From NCBI GenBank assembly GCA_001773855.1, contig MEXZ01000101.1:1-16363 (forward strand): DNA of 16,363 bases. The letters run 5' to 3'. The notes beneath the pieces are model-generated. The model saw only the letters and a program-made list of their open reading frames with translations. It did not search any database and was not told the DNA's origin. Shown one piece after another: positions 1-6,573 of this stretch. Made by a program: the position numbers and the translations under genes. Every line of letters starts with the position of its first letter. Position 1 is the first letter of the stretch. Source of the stretch: Candidatus Aminicenantes bacterium RBG_13_64_14. GTDB lineage: Bacteria > Acidobacteriota > Aminicenantia > Aminicenantales > Saccharicenantaceae.

Positions 1-617
1 GGTTCGTCTACAAGCTTGACGTCCCCAAGGAGCTGCCGGAATTCTATAAAAAGATCTACGAGCGGGCCATGAAGCGCGGCACATATGAGATCATCGAGTT
101 CCGCAAGAGGAAGGAGATCAAGCGCTGGATCCGTCCCATCCTGTCGCTTATGAATGAGTGCTACATGGCCGGCAACATCTACGGCTTCGCCCCCCTCGAA
201 GAGGAGGAGATGGACGACCTGGCCAAGCGCTACCTCCCGGTCGTCGACCCGCGCTTCGTCAAGGCCATCAAGAAGGACGGGGATGTCGTGGCCTTCATCA
301 TCGCCATGCCCGACATGACCGAGGGCATCCGCAAGGCCAAGGGCCGCCTGCTCCCCTTCGGTTTCATCCATGTCCTTCGGGCGGCCAAGAAGACCAAACA
401 GCTCGACCTCCTGCTCGGGGCCGTCAAAGAACAGTACCGGGGCCAGGGCCTCGACGTCCTCATGGGCGTCAAGACCCTCATGTCCGCCCACGAGGCCGGC
501 TACGAGATGATGGACACCCACCACGAAATGGAAGCCAACGTCAAGGTCCGGGCCGAGATGGAGCGCATGGGCGGGACCATCTACAAGAAATATCGGGCCT
601 TTTACAAGATGCTCTAG
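1..617 (+). CDS. GNAT-like N-acetyltransferase, C-terminal part (5' truncated by window)
   Basis: The reading frame is already open at base 3 and runs about 204 residues to TAG at 615-617, so the methionine codon at 69 is internal and the true start lies outside the window. The C-terminal half looks like a GNAT acetyltransferase core: a strand reading DVVAFIIAMPDM, then the acetyl-CoA pyrophosphate-binding turn YRGQGLDVLMG followed by a helix. The segments IYGFAPLEEEEM, VDPRFVKAIKKDG and GRLLPFGFIH resemble a conserved acetyltransferase-like family of unknown substrate, usually near 370-390 residues, that I know from Bacteroidota and Acidobacteriota. That family recognition is from memory. 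The substrate cannot be told from sequence. It converges on polA, with a hairpin terminator between them. Confidence 0.7.
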   Translation, partial: FVYKLDVPKELPEFYKKIYERAMKRGTYEIIEFRKRKEIKRWIRPILSLMNECYMAGNIYGFAPLEEEEMDDLAKRYLPVVDPRFVKAIKKDGDVVAFIIAMPDMTEGIRKAKGRLLPFGFIHVLRAAKKTKQLDLLLGAVKEQYRGQGLDVLMGVKTLMSAHEAGYEMMDTHHEMEANVKVRAEMERMGGTIYKKYRAFYKML

Positions 618-648
618 CCCTCGATCGCCGACAACGCTGAAAATCGCT

Positions 649-687
649 GGGACACAATCCCTTTTCAAGAGAAAAGGGTTATGTCCC
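649..687. terminator. Hairpin terminator between convergent GNAT-like gene and polA
   Basis: A long inverted repeat lies in the 95-bp convergent gap. The outer stem is GGGACA (649-654) with TGTCCC (682-687). After a small internal loop, the inner stem CCCTTTTC (659-666) pairs with GAAAAGGG (671-678) around an AAGA loop. Only short T runs follow on either strand (TTTT), so it is a plausible bidirectional intrinsic terminator rather than a textbook one. Its position between two gene ends fits that role. Confidence 0.65.
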
Positions 688-712
688 GGATTTTCGAGCC
701 GTCGATCTCGGA

Positions 713-3400
713 CTATTTCGCGTCTGCCCAGTTCGGGCCGAAGCCAAGGCGGACCTTGAGCGGAACCAGGAGCTCGGCCGCTCCCTCCATGGCCTCACGG
801 ACCAGGGGCTCGACCGCCGCTTTTTCCCTTTCGGGGACCTCGAAAACGAGTTCGTCGTGGACCTGGAGGATCATCCGCGTCCGGAGCCTCCGGACCTCGA
901 GCTCCCGGGCGGCGCGAAGCATGGCCTCCTTGATGAGGTCGGCCGCCGAGCCCTGGATGGGGTTGTTGAGGGCGATCCGTCGGCCGGCCTGTTGGAGGGC
1001 CCTGTCCGGCATGCGCAGCTCCGGGACCTGCCGTTTCCGGCCGAAGATCGTCTCGGAATAGCCTCGTTCACGGGCCTCGTCGACGACCCTGTCGAGGTAC
1101 GCTTTGACGCCCGGGAGTTCGCCGAAGTAGCGGTCGATGAACTTTTGGGCTTCGGCCGTCGATGTTCCCAACTCCTTGGCAAGGGAAAAGGCCGAGGTCC
1201 CGTAGACGATGCTGAAATTGATGATCTTCGCCCGCCGCCTCGTCTCCTCCCCGGCATTATCCCCGAAGACGAGCCGGGCGGTCTCTTCGTGGACGTCCCG
1301 GTCCCCGAGGAATGTGGCGATGAGCTTGGGGTCCTGCGAGAGATGAGCCAGGACGCGCAGTTCGACCTGGGAATAGTCTGCGGCCAGTAGGAGGTGCCCC
1401 TTGTCCGGGATGAAGGCCCGGCGGAAGCGCGTCCCCCACGGGCCCCGGGCGGGGATGTTTTGGAGGTTCGGGTCGCTCGACGACAGGCGTCCGGTGGAGG
1501 CCACGGTCTGGTTATAGGAGGTGTGGATGCGGCCCGTGGCCGGGTTGATGAGCTGGGGGAGAGCGTCGGCATAGGTCGACTTGAGTTTGGCCATTTGCCG
1601 GTAATCGAGGACGTGCCGGGCCAGGGGATGGACCGCGGCCAGCTCCTCGAGGATGTCGAGGGACGTGGAGTAGCCTTTGGTGATCTTCGTCCGCCGGGCG
1701 GACGGCAGGCCCAGCTTGCGGAAGAGGATGTCGCCCAGCTGGCGCGGCGAGTTGATGTTGAAGGCGCCTCCGGCGAGCGCGTGGATCTCCTTCTCCAGGC
1801 GCCCGAGCTCTCCCCCCAGCTCCTTGGACATGGACTTCAGCACTTCGGGGTCGACGCGCACGCCCCATATCTCCATCCGGGCCAGGAGCCCGATGAGCGG
1901 CCGTTCGATATCTTCGTAGAGCCGGTCGAGCTTCTTGGCCCCGATTTTCTCCCAGAGAACGGCGCCGAGCTCCAGGGCCAGGGCAGCGTCCTGGCAAGCA
2001 TACGGGGCGGCCCGCTCGATCGCGACCTTGTCCATCGTCAGCTCGTTCTTCCCCCGGCCGACGATGTCCACGTAGGGCGCCTTGGTCTCCTGGAGGTAAT
2101 GTAGGGCCAGCTTCTCGAGGCCGTGCCTTCCCCAGTTCGGCTCGAGAAGATAGGACAGGACCATCGTGTCCCTGGAGACCCCGGCCAGGCGCACGCCCTC
2201 GTGCTCGAGGACGATGAGGTCGTACTTGATGTTCTGGCCGATCTTGCGGACGGCCGGGTCCTCCAGGACGGAGCGGAGGATGTCCAGGGCGCGCTCCTTG
2301 GGGATTTGGGGCGGGGCACCCAGGTAGTCGTGGCCGACGGGAACGTAGAAGGCCTCTCCCGGGACGAGCGAAAAGGACAGCCCGACAAGGCGGGCCCGAG
2401 TCGGGGAGGCGCTGTCGGTCTCCGTATCCAGGGCCACTTCTCCGGCCGCGGCGATCCGGGCGGCCAGCGCCCGGAGCTCGTCCTCCTCGAAGATCGTGTG
2501 GAATTCTTTTTCGGCCGGAAGCCGCGGCTTCTTCAGAAAGTCGGCGAGGAGGGAGGAAAACTCGAGCTCCTGGAAAAGCCGGACGGTCTCCTTCTCGTCG
2601 GGCTCCTGGACGGCGTAACGCGCCAGGTCCAGCTCGAGGTCGACGTCGCGGGCCACCGTGACGAGCCGCCGGCTGAGCTCGAGGAGCTCCCGGTTCTGGA
2701 TGATCTTCTCCCGGACGCGGGGGTTCTTGACCCGGTCGAGGTTCCGGAGGAGGTTGTCGAGGGAACCGAACTCCTGGATGAGGGATTTGGCCGTCTTTTC
2801 GCCGATCCCGGGAACGCCGGGGACGTTGTCGGTAGGGTCGCCCCAAAGGGAGAGGACGTCGACGACCTCCCCGGCCCCAACCCCGAAGACGTCCTTGACA
2901 CTCCCCGCGTCGATGGTCGTTTCCTTCGACGGGTTCCAGATGGACGTCGTGGCGTCGACGACCTGGAGGAGGTCCTTGTCCGTGGTCACGATGACGCTCA
3001 GGATTCCCTTCTCCGCCGCCCGCGCGGCCAGCGAGGCCAGGGCATCGTCGGCTTCGTACTTCGGATACTCGGCCGTGGCCACGCGCAGGGCCCCGAGGAC
3101 GTCCTTGAGGACCGGGAGCTGAGCGGCGAGGTCGTCGGGCATGGGCTTGCGGTGGGCCTTGTATCTTTCGGATTCCTTGCGGTCTTTGGTCTCCTCATGG
3201 CGGAAGGTCGGCCCCTTGACGTCGAAAACGACGCCCAGATAGTCGGGCTTTTCCTTTTCGACGATCTTCCGCAGGGCGTTGAGGAAGCCGTAGATGGCGC
3301 CCGTCGGGAAGCCGCCGGAATTGGTGAGGCCCGGGATGGCGTAGTAGGAACGGTAGAGGAGGGAATGCCCGTCGATGAGGAAGAGGCGTTTCGGGCTCAG
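713..3400 (-). CDS. polA: DNA polymerase I (5'-3' exonuclease, 3'-5' exonuclease, polymerase)
   Basis: This is a full-length PolA of 895 residues, which fills gaps in repair and removes RNA primers. The N-terminal FEN-like nuclease (about 1-290) shows LFLIDGH, EADDALA, TTDKDLLQ and GDPTDNVPGVPGIGEKTA. The proofreading domain (about 300-485) keeps its catalytic acids: D325/E327 in DTET, D394 in GQNIKYD and Y467/D471 in YACQD, so it is probably active. The polymerase domain has motif A LLAADYSQVELR (D675), motif B RRRAKIINFSIVYG (F729, Y733) and motif C ILQVHDELVFEV (D849). No ATG, GTG or TTG lies in frame near the conserved N-terminus. The CTG at 3398-3400 fits family length, has AGG 5 nt upstream, and overlaps the TGA of the preceding small gene, suggesting translational coupling. 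An in-frame ATG at 3661 would add 87 residues lying wholly over the upstream gene, which I reject. Confidence 0.93.
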   Translation of the reverse strand: MSPKRLFLIDGHSLLYRSYYAIPGLTNSGGFPTGAIYGFLNALRKIVEKEKPDYLGVVFDVKGPTFRHEETKDRKESERYKAHRKPMPDDLAAQLPVLKDVLGALRVATAEYPKYEADDALASLAARAAEKGILSVIVTTDKDLLQVVDATTSIWNPSKETTIDAGSVKDVFGVGAGEVVDVLSLWGDPTDNVPGVPGIGEKTAKSLIQEFGSLDNLLRNLDRVKNPRVREKIIQNRELLELSRRLVTVARDVDLELDLARYAVQEPDEKETVRLFQELEFSSLLADFLKKPRLPAEKEFHTIFEEDELRALAARIAAAGEVALDTETDSASPTRARLVGLSFSLVPGEAFYVPVGHDYLGAPPQIPKERALDILRSVLEDPAVRKIGQNIKYDLIVLEHEGVRLAGVSRDTMVLSYLLEPNWGRHGLEKLALHYLQETKAPYVDIVGRGKNELTMDKVAIERAAPYACQDAALALELGAVLWEKIGAKKLDRLYEDIERPLIGLLARMEIWGVRVDPEVLKSMSKELGGELGRLEKEIHALAGGAFNINSPRQLGDILFRKLGLPSARRTKITKGYSTSLDILEELAAVHPLARHVLDYRQMAKLKSTYADALPQLINPATGRIHTSYNQTVASTGRLSSSDPNLQNIPARGPWGTRFRRAFIPDKGHLLLAADYSQVELRVLAHLSQDPKLIATFLGDRDVHEETARLVFGDNAGEETRRRAKIINFSIVYGTSAFSLAKELGTSTAEAQKFIDRYFGELPGVKAYLDRVVDEARERGYSETIFGRKRQVPELRMPDRALQQAGRRIALNNPIQGSAADLIKEAMLRAARELEVRRLRTRMILQVHDELVFEVPEREKAAVEPLVREAMEGAAELLVPLKVRLGFGPNWADAK

Positions 3401-3642
3401 TCGTACCTGCCTTCGACGATCTGTCCGAGGATTGTCTTGTGCTGGTCCTCCATCATCCGATCGATCCGCTCCCCGACGTCGGGCAGGTTCATATAAGCCG
3501 TGTAGAAGGCCCTTTTGGAGGCGAGCAGCCGGCCCGACTTGTAGATCAACGATTCGATGTACTGGGCCGCGAGCCCCTTGTCCTGGGTCTGGACGTTGTA
3601 GGCGTCCCCCCTGTATTCCACCCGGGTGTTGTAGCCGCTCAT
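3397..3642 (-). CDS. Small conserved hypothetical protein upstream of polA
   Basis: This 81-residue protein has an ATG at 3642 preceded by a purine-rich AGGGGGGA. It is soluble-looking, with no signal peptide or membrane segment. The N-terminal half (NTRVEYRGDAYNVQTQDKG, then IESLIYKSGRLLASKR) looks like two beta-hairpins and resembles small acidobacterial proteins of unknown function with patterns such as YHVQTED and GG.ILAS. The C-terminal part is helical and charged. It overlaps the polA start by 4 bp and probably shares its mRNA, with its own promoter just upstream. The linkage hints at a housekeeping role but does not define one. I do not recognise a function. Confidence 0.72.
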   Translation of the reverse strand: MSGYNTRVEYRGDAYNVQTQDKGLAAQYIESLIYKSGRLLASKRAFYTAYMNLPDVGERIDRMMEDQHKTILGQIVEGRYD

Positions 3643-3659
3643 GAAGGTCGTCCCCCCTC

Positions 3660-3687
3660 ATTATACCTGTCCGGGCGGCCGGTTCAA
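3660..3687 (-). promoter_or_regulatory. Predicted sigma70-type promoter for small ORF and polA
   Basis: Read on the minus strand: TTGAAC (-35, 3682-3687), a 16-bp spacer, then a perfect TATAAT (-10, 3660-3665). The start site would fall near 3653, only about 11 nt before the ATG at 3642 and inside the G-rich Shine-Dalgarno tract. It is back to back with the yceD promoter, with 26 bp between the two -35 boxes. Confidence 0.6.
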
Positions 3688-3713
3688 GCCCGATTTCCCC
3701 GGCCCGGGCGAAT

Positions 3714-3741
3714 TTGACAACACGGTCCCACTTGGTATAAT
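3714..3741 (+). promoter_or_regulatory. Strong predicted sigma70-type promoter for the yceD-rpmF-plsX-fab operon
   Basis: Perfect consensus TTGACA (3714-3719) and TATAAT (3736-3741) are separated by 16 bp. The expected start is near 3748, giving a leader of about 34 nt to the ATG at 3782. A T run (3751-3756) follows the start site. Such a strong match suits ribosomal-protein and fatty-acid genes needed in large amounts. Confidence 0.8.
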
Positions 3742-3781
3742 AAGGTGAAATTTTTTCGAGGACGATCATTTGGAGACGACG

Positions 3782-4300
3782 ATGCTGATCGATATCGACT
3801 GCCTGCCGAAGGAAGGTATCCGCCTGTCCAGGGATTTCGAGTTCCTGAACCTGGACCTGGTCGAGGAGAACGCCGTCTTCCTCGAGCCGGCCCACGCCGA
3901 GATCGCCGTCCGCCTCATCGGCGAGGAGATCCTCGTCCGGGGCGAGATCACGGCCCAGGTGAGCTTCGTCTGCTCGCGCTGCTTGACCCCGTTCGAATTC
4001 CCCGTGGCCAGCAAGTTCGATCTCGTCTACCTCCCCGAGGAGCTCGACGCCCTGTCCGATGAGCTGTCCGATGAGAAGATCGATCAGATGTACTACAGCG
4101 GCCGCCAGCTCGACCTGCGGGCCGTCGTCCTCGAGCAGCTGAACCTGACCTTCCCGGCGAAGCCCCTGTGCGCGGCCGGCTGCGAGGGCCTTTGCGTCGT
4201 CTGCGGCGAGCTCATCCGCGACGCCAAGTGCTCGTGCCTCGTCAAAGAGTCCGATCCCCGTTGGAATAAAATCAAATTCAACGTGAGAGACAAGAGTTAA
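3782..4300 (+). CDS. yceD: YceD/DUF177 family protein
   Basis: This 172-residue protein belongs to the DUF177/YceD family, which in other bacteria and plastids is linked to 23S rRNA accumulation or processing. It shows CSRC at 64-67, the DLRAVVLEQL helix, and the C-terminal cysteine cluster PLCAAGCEGLCVVCGELI (C130, C134, C138, C141) followed by KCSC (150-152). These probably bind metal. The ATG at 3782 has GGAG six bases upstream. A TTG at 3770 in the same frame also has a GAGGA upstream and would add four residues (METT), so the start is not fully certain. The stop abuts the rpmF ATG directly. It contains a perfect 12-bp tandem repeat encoding LSDE twice. The yceD-rpmF pairing is widely conserved and supports the call. 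Confidence 0.9.
   Translation: MLIDIDCLPKEGIRLSRDFEFLNLDLVEENAVFLEPAHAEIAVRLIGEEILVRGEITAQVSFVCSRCLTPFEFPVASKFDLVYLPEELDALSDELSDEKIDQMYYSGRQLDLRAVVLEQLNLTFPAKPLCAAGCEGLCVVCGELIRDAKCSCLVKESDPRWNKIKFNVRDKS
4052..4075 (+). repeat. Exact 12-bp tandem duplication within yceD
   Basis: CTGTCCGATGAG occurs twice in succession (4052-4063 and 4064-4075), encoding LSDE-LSDE. It keeps the frame and lies in an acidic linker between the two cysteine clusters, where a length change is likely tolerated. Perfect identity suggests a recent slippage duplication. Confidence 0.85.
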
Positions 4301-4483
4301 ATGCCTAATCCAAAGAGACGCCATTCGCCGACGAGAAAAGGGAAACGCCGGGCCCACGACGGGCTCACCATCCCCACCTTCTCCGTCTGCCCCAAGTGCG
4401 GCAACCCCAAGCTGCCGCACCGGGCCTGCCCCGAGTGCGGGCACTACAAGGGACGGCAGGTGACGGAAGGGGCCGAAGACTGA
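4301..4483 (+). CDS. rpmF: 50S ribosomal protein L32
   Basis: This 60-residue basic protein opens MPNPKRRHSPTRKGKRRAHD, typical of bL32, a small protein of the large ribosomal subunit. A zinc ribbon is intact, with CPKC (30-33) and CPEC (43-46), so this is the zinc-binding (C+) form. Its length matches the family. The ATG directly follows the yceD TAA. A purine-rich GAGAGA stretch upstream may act as a weak ribosome site, but coupled reinitiation is likely. The 14-bp gap to plsX supports one transcript. Confidence 0.96.
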   Translation: MPNPKRRHSPTRKGKRRAHDGLTIPTFSVCPKCGNPKLPHRACPECGHYKGRQVTEGAED

Positions 4484-4497
4484 CCCGGGTCTCGTGC

Positions 4498-5511
4498 ATG
4501 AAAATCGCCGTCGACGCGATGGGGGGGGATTTCGGCCCTAAGGCCACCGTGCCCGGCGCCATGCGCGCGGCCGAGGATTTCGGCGTCGATATCCTCCTCG
4601 TCGGCCTCGAAAGCGTCATTCGCCGGGAGGTCGCCCGAACCGAACTCAAGAAATCCCGGATAACCGTCATTGACGCGCCGGAGGCGATCGGAATGGGCGA
4701 AAGCATCCTCGCCTTTCGGAAAAAGAAGGCCTCCTCCATCCGGGTCGCGGCCCAGCTCGTCAAGGACGGCCGGGCCGACGCCTTCGTCAGCATGGGCAAT
4801 ACCGGGGCGGTCGTTTATATCTCCCGCGACGTCCTGGGTTCCCTCAAGGGCGTGGACCGGCCGGCCCTGGCCCTCCTCGTCCCCGGGGTCGAGGGGCAGA
4901 CCCTGCTCATCGACGTGGGGGCCAACGCCAACTGCCAGCCCCACAACCTCGTCCAGTTCGCGATCATGGGCAAGATCTTTATGGAGGCGGTCGTCGGCGT
5001 GAAGGACCCCCGGGTGGGATTGATGAGTATCGGCGAGGAAAAAGGCAAGGGCAACGACCTCGTGCGCGAGACGTTCGACAGGCTCCAGGCGGTGCCCATG
5101 CGCTTCATCGGCAACGTCGAAGGGAAGGACCTGTTCTCCGGCGTCGCCGACGTCATCGTCAGCGACGGTTTCACCGGGAACGTGGCCCTCAAGGTCTCGG
5201 AAGGGGTCGTCCAGAGCGTCCTATCGATGGCCCGCCACGAGATCACCAAGAACATCTTCGCCAAGCTCGGCTACCTGCTCATGAAGCGACACCTGAAAAA
5301 GATCTACAAGAAGGTGGATTACTCCGAATACGGTGGCGCCCAGCTCCTCGGCGTCGACGGCGTCTGCATCATCGGCCACGGCCGGTCCAACCCGGCCGCT
5401 GTCCGCAGCGCCGTCCTTCGGGCCCGGGAGTTCGTCGCGAACCGGGTCCAGGAGAAGATCCAGGCGGAGATCCTGCGCTACGAGCACGCCCTCAAAGGAG
5501 TAATCGCATGA
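4498..5511 (+). CDS. plsX: Phosphate acyltransferase PlsX
   Basis: This 337-residue PlsX converts acyl-ACP and phosphate to acyl-phosphate, the donor that PlsY uses to start phospholipid synthesis at the membrane. It begins [14 protein letters not shown], the standard start, so the frame upstream of 4498 is not coding. Other hallmarks are [69 protein letters not shown] and [17 protein letters not shown]. It is a peripheral membrane enzyme with no transmembrane segments. Its stop overlaps the fabG start by 4 bp (ATGA), indicating coupled translation. fabH and fabD, which often follow plsX in other bacteria, are missing here. Confidence 0.97.
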   Translation: MKIAVDAMGGDFGPKATVPGAMRAAEDFGVDILLVGLESVIRREVARTELKKSRITVIDAPEAIGMGESILAFRKKKASSIRVAAQLVKDGRADAFVSMGNTGAVVYISRDVLGSLKGVDRPALALLVPGVEGQTLLIDVGANANCQPHNLVQFAIMGKIFMEAVVGVKDPRVGLMSIGEEKGKGNDLVRETFDRLQAVPMRFIGNVEGKDLFSGVADVIVSDGFTGNVALKVSEGVVQSVLSMARHEITKNIFAKLGYLLMKRHLKKIYKKVDYSEYGGAQLLGVDGVCIIGHGRSNPAAVRSAVLRAREFVANRVQEKIQAEILRYEHALKGVIA

Positions 5512-6251
5512 GACGCTTCGAAGGACGGGTGTCAATCGTCACCGGCGCCTCCCAGGGGATCGGAGAGGCCATCGCCCGCGACCTCGCCGCCGAGGGGGCG
5601 GCCGTCGTCCTCGTCGACGTCCAGCCGGACAAGCTCGAGGCCGTGGTCCGGTCGATCGCCGACGTCGGCGGCAAGGCCGAGGCCCACCAGGCCGACGTCG
5701 CCGACGCGGCCGCTGTCGAGCGCATCGTCAGCGCCGTCGCCACCGCGCACGGCCGGATCGACCACCTGGTCAACAACGCCGGCATCACCCGCGACGGTCT
5801 GCTCATGCGCATGCGGGAGGAGGACTGGGACGCCGTCATCCGGGTCAACCTGAAGGGGACCTTCAACCTCTCCAAGGCCGTCATCCGGACGATGATCGCA
5901 GCGAAATACGGGCGAATCGTCAACATCGCCTCCGTCGCCGGACTCATGGGCAACGCCGGCCAGGCCAACTACGCGGCCTCCAAGGCCGGCGTCATCGCCT
6001 TGGCCCGGTCCCTGGCCCGCGAAGTCGGCGCCCGGGGCATCACCGTCAACGCGGTCGCGCCCGGGTTCATCGCGACAGCCATGACGGACGTCTTGCCCGA
6101 GGACATCAAGAAGGCCTACCTCGAGATCATTCCCATGAAAAAATTTGGGCTTCCCAAAGACGTGGCATCTGCTGTAAAATTCCTACTCTCCGACGAGGCC
6201 GCTTATATCACGGGCCAGGTGGTCAGCGTGAACGGCGGCATGTATATGTAG
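5508..6251 (+). CDS. fabG: 3-oxoacyl-ACP reductase, probably NADH-preferring
   Basis: This 247-residue short-chain dehydrogenase reduces 3-oxoacyl-ACP in fatty-acid elongation. The nucleotide motif TGASQGIG is at 12-19, NNAG at 89-92, and the catalytic tetrad is N114, S142, Y155 and K159 (YAASK). AAAGGAG sits 7 nt before the ATG, which overlaps the plsX stop. E. coli FabG has Arg in the glycine motif (GASRGIG) and no acid after strand 2, which suits NADPH. Here Gln replaces Arg and Asp37 ends strand 2 ([10 protein letters not shown]), the usual signature of NAD(H)-binding SDRs. The 3' end (about 6136-6180) is unusually AT-rich. Because SDRs are diverse, a role on acyl-ACP rests mainly on its place beside acpP and fabF. 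Confidence 0.9.
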   Translation: MRRFEGRVSIVTGASQGIGEAIARDLAAEGAAVVLVDVQPDKLEAVVRSIADVGGKAEAHQADVADAAAVERIVSAVATAHGRIDHLVNNAGITRDGLLMRMREEDWDAVIRVNLKGTFNLSKAVIRTMIAAKYGRIVNIASVAGLMGNAGQANYAASKAGVIALARSLAREVGARGITVNAVAPGFIATAMTDVLPEDIKKAYLEIIPMKKFGLPKDVASAVKFLLSDEAAYITGQVVSVNGGMYM

Positions 6252-6283
6252 GCGGTCCGCTATCATCCGTATCAATTTTTTTT

Positions 6284-6290
6284 GAGGAGG
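6284..6290 (+). promoter_or_regulatory. Strong ribosome binding site of acpP
   Basis: GAGGAGG lies 5 nt before the acpP ATG at 6296 and directly after an eight-T run (6276-6283). It is the strongest Shine-Dalgarno match in the operon, consistent with ACP being a very abundant protein. The neighbouring fabF start at 6574 has no visible match. Confidence 0.75.
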
Positions 6291-6295
6291 ACAGT

Positions 6296-6538
6296 ATGGA
6301 AAGAGCCGAACTGCTCAAGAAAGTCAGGGCGATCGTTTCGGACAAGCTGAGCATCAGCGAGGAGCAGGTCACCGAAGACGCGTCCTTCATCGATGATCTC
6401 GGCGCCGACTCTCTGGATACAGTCGAGCTGGTCATGGCCCTGGAGGACGAGTTCGGGCTGGACATCCCCGACGACCAAGCCGAAAAGATGAATACGGTGG
6501 GCAAGGCCATCGACTACATCGTCGGCCACGCCAAGTAG
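6296..6538 (+). CDS. acpP: Acyl carrier protein
   Basis: This 80-residue acidic helical protein carries growing acyl chains on a 4'-phosphopantetheine arm. The attachment serine is S39 in the motif [19 protein letters not shown]. Acidic residues along helix 2 (D38, E44, E49) provide the docking face for FabG, FabF and PlsX. Length and motif are typical of type II ACP. It lies between fabG and fabF, as in many bacteria. It may also be transcribed separately from an AT-rich stretch in the 3' end of fabG. Confidence 0.97.
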   Translation: MERAELLKKVRAIVSDKLSISEEQVTEDASFIDDLGADSLDTVELVMALEDEFGLDIPDDQAEKMNTVGKAIDYIVGHAK

Positions 6539-6573
6539 ATCCGCCCTCGCCTTTTTTCCTGATCGATCGTCAA

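Noticed and set aside
2123..3496. Long plus-strand open frame (457 codons) antisense to polA, and similar long frames opposite other genes
   Set aside because: The translation is low-complexity, rich in Gly, Asp and Arg, with no recognisable motif, and it mirrors codon bias of the real gene on the other strand.
3770..3781. TTG start for yceD at 3770
   Set aside because: Possible, with GAGGA upstream, but the ATG at 3782 has GGAG at ideal spacing and the added METT residues carry no family signal. Not fully excluded.
3401..4444. Upstream extension of the polA reading frame (to ATG 3661 or as far as 4444)
   Set aside because: The extension runs through the small upstream gene, both promoters and yceD-rpmF in the antisense direction, shows no PolA-like sequence, and would make the protein far longer than the family. 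It stays open only because GC-rich DNA has few stops.
4396..4497. Longer plsX starting at 4396
   Set aside because: That region encodes rpmF in another frame. [11 protein letters not shown] at 4498 is the standard PlsX N-terminus and gives the usual length.
6252..6283. Terminator between fabG and acpP (GCGGTCCGC followed by eight T)
   Set aside because: The hairpin would have only three pairs with a three-base loop and sits 16 bases from the T run. A terminator here would also cut acpP off from the operon.
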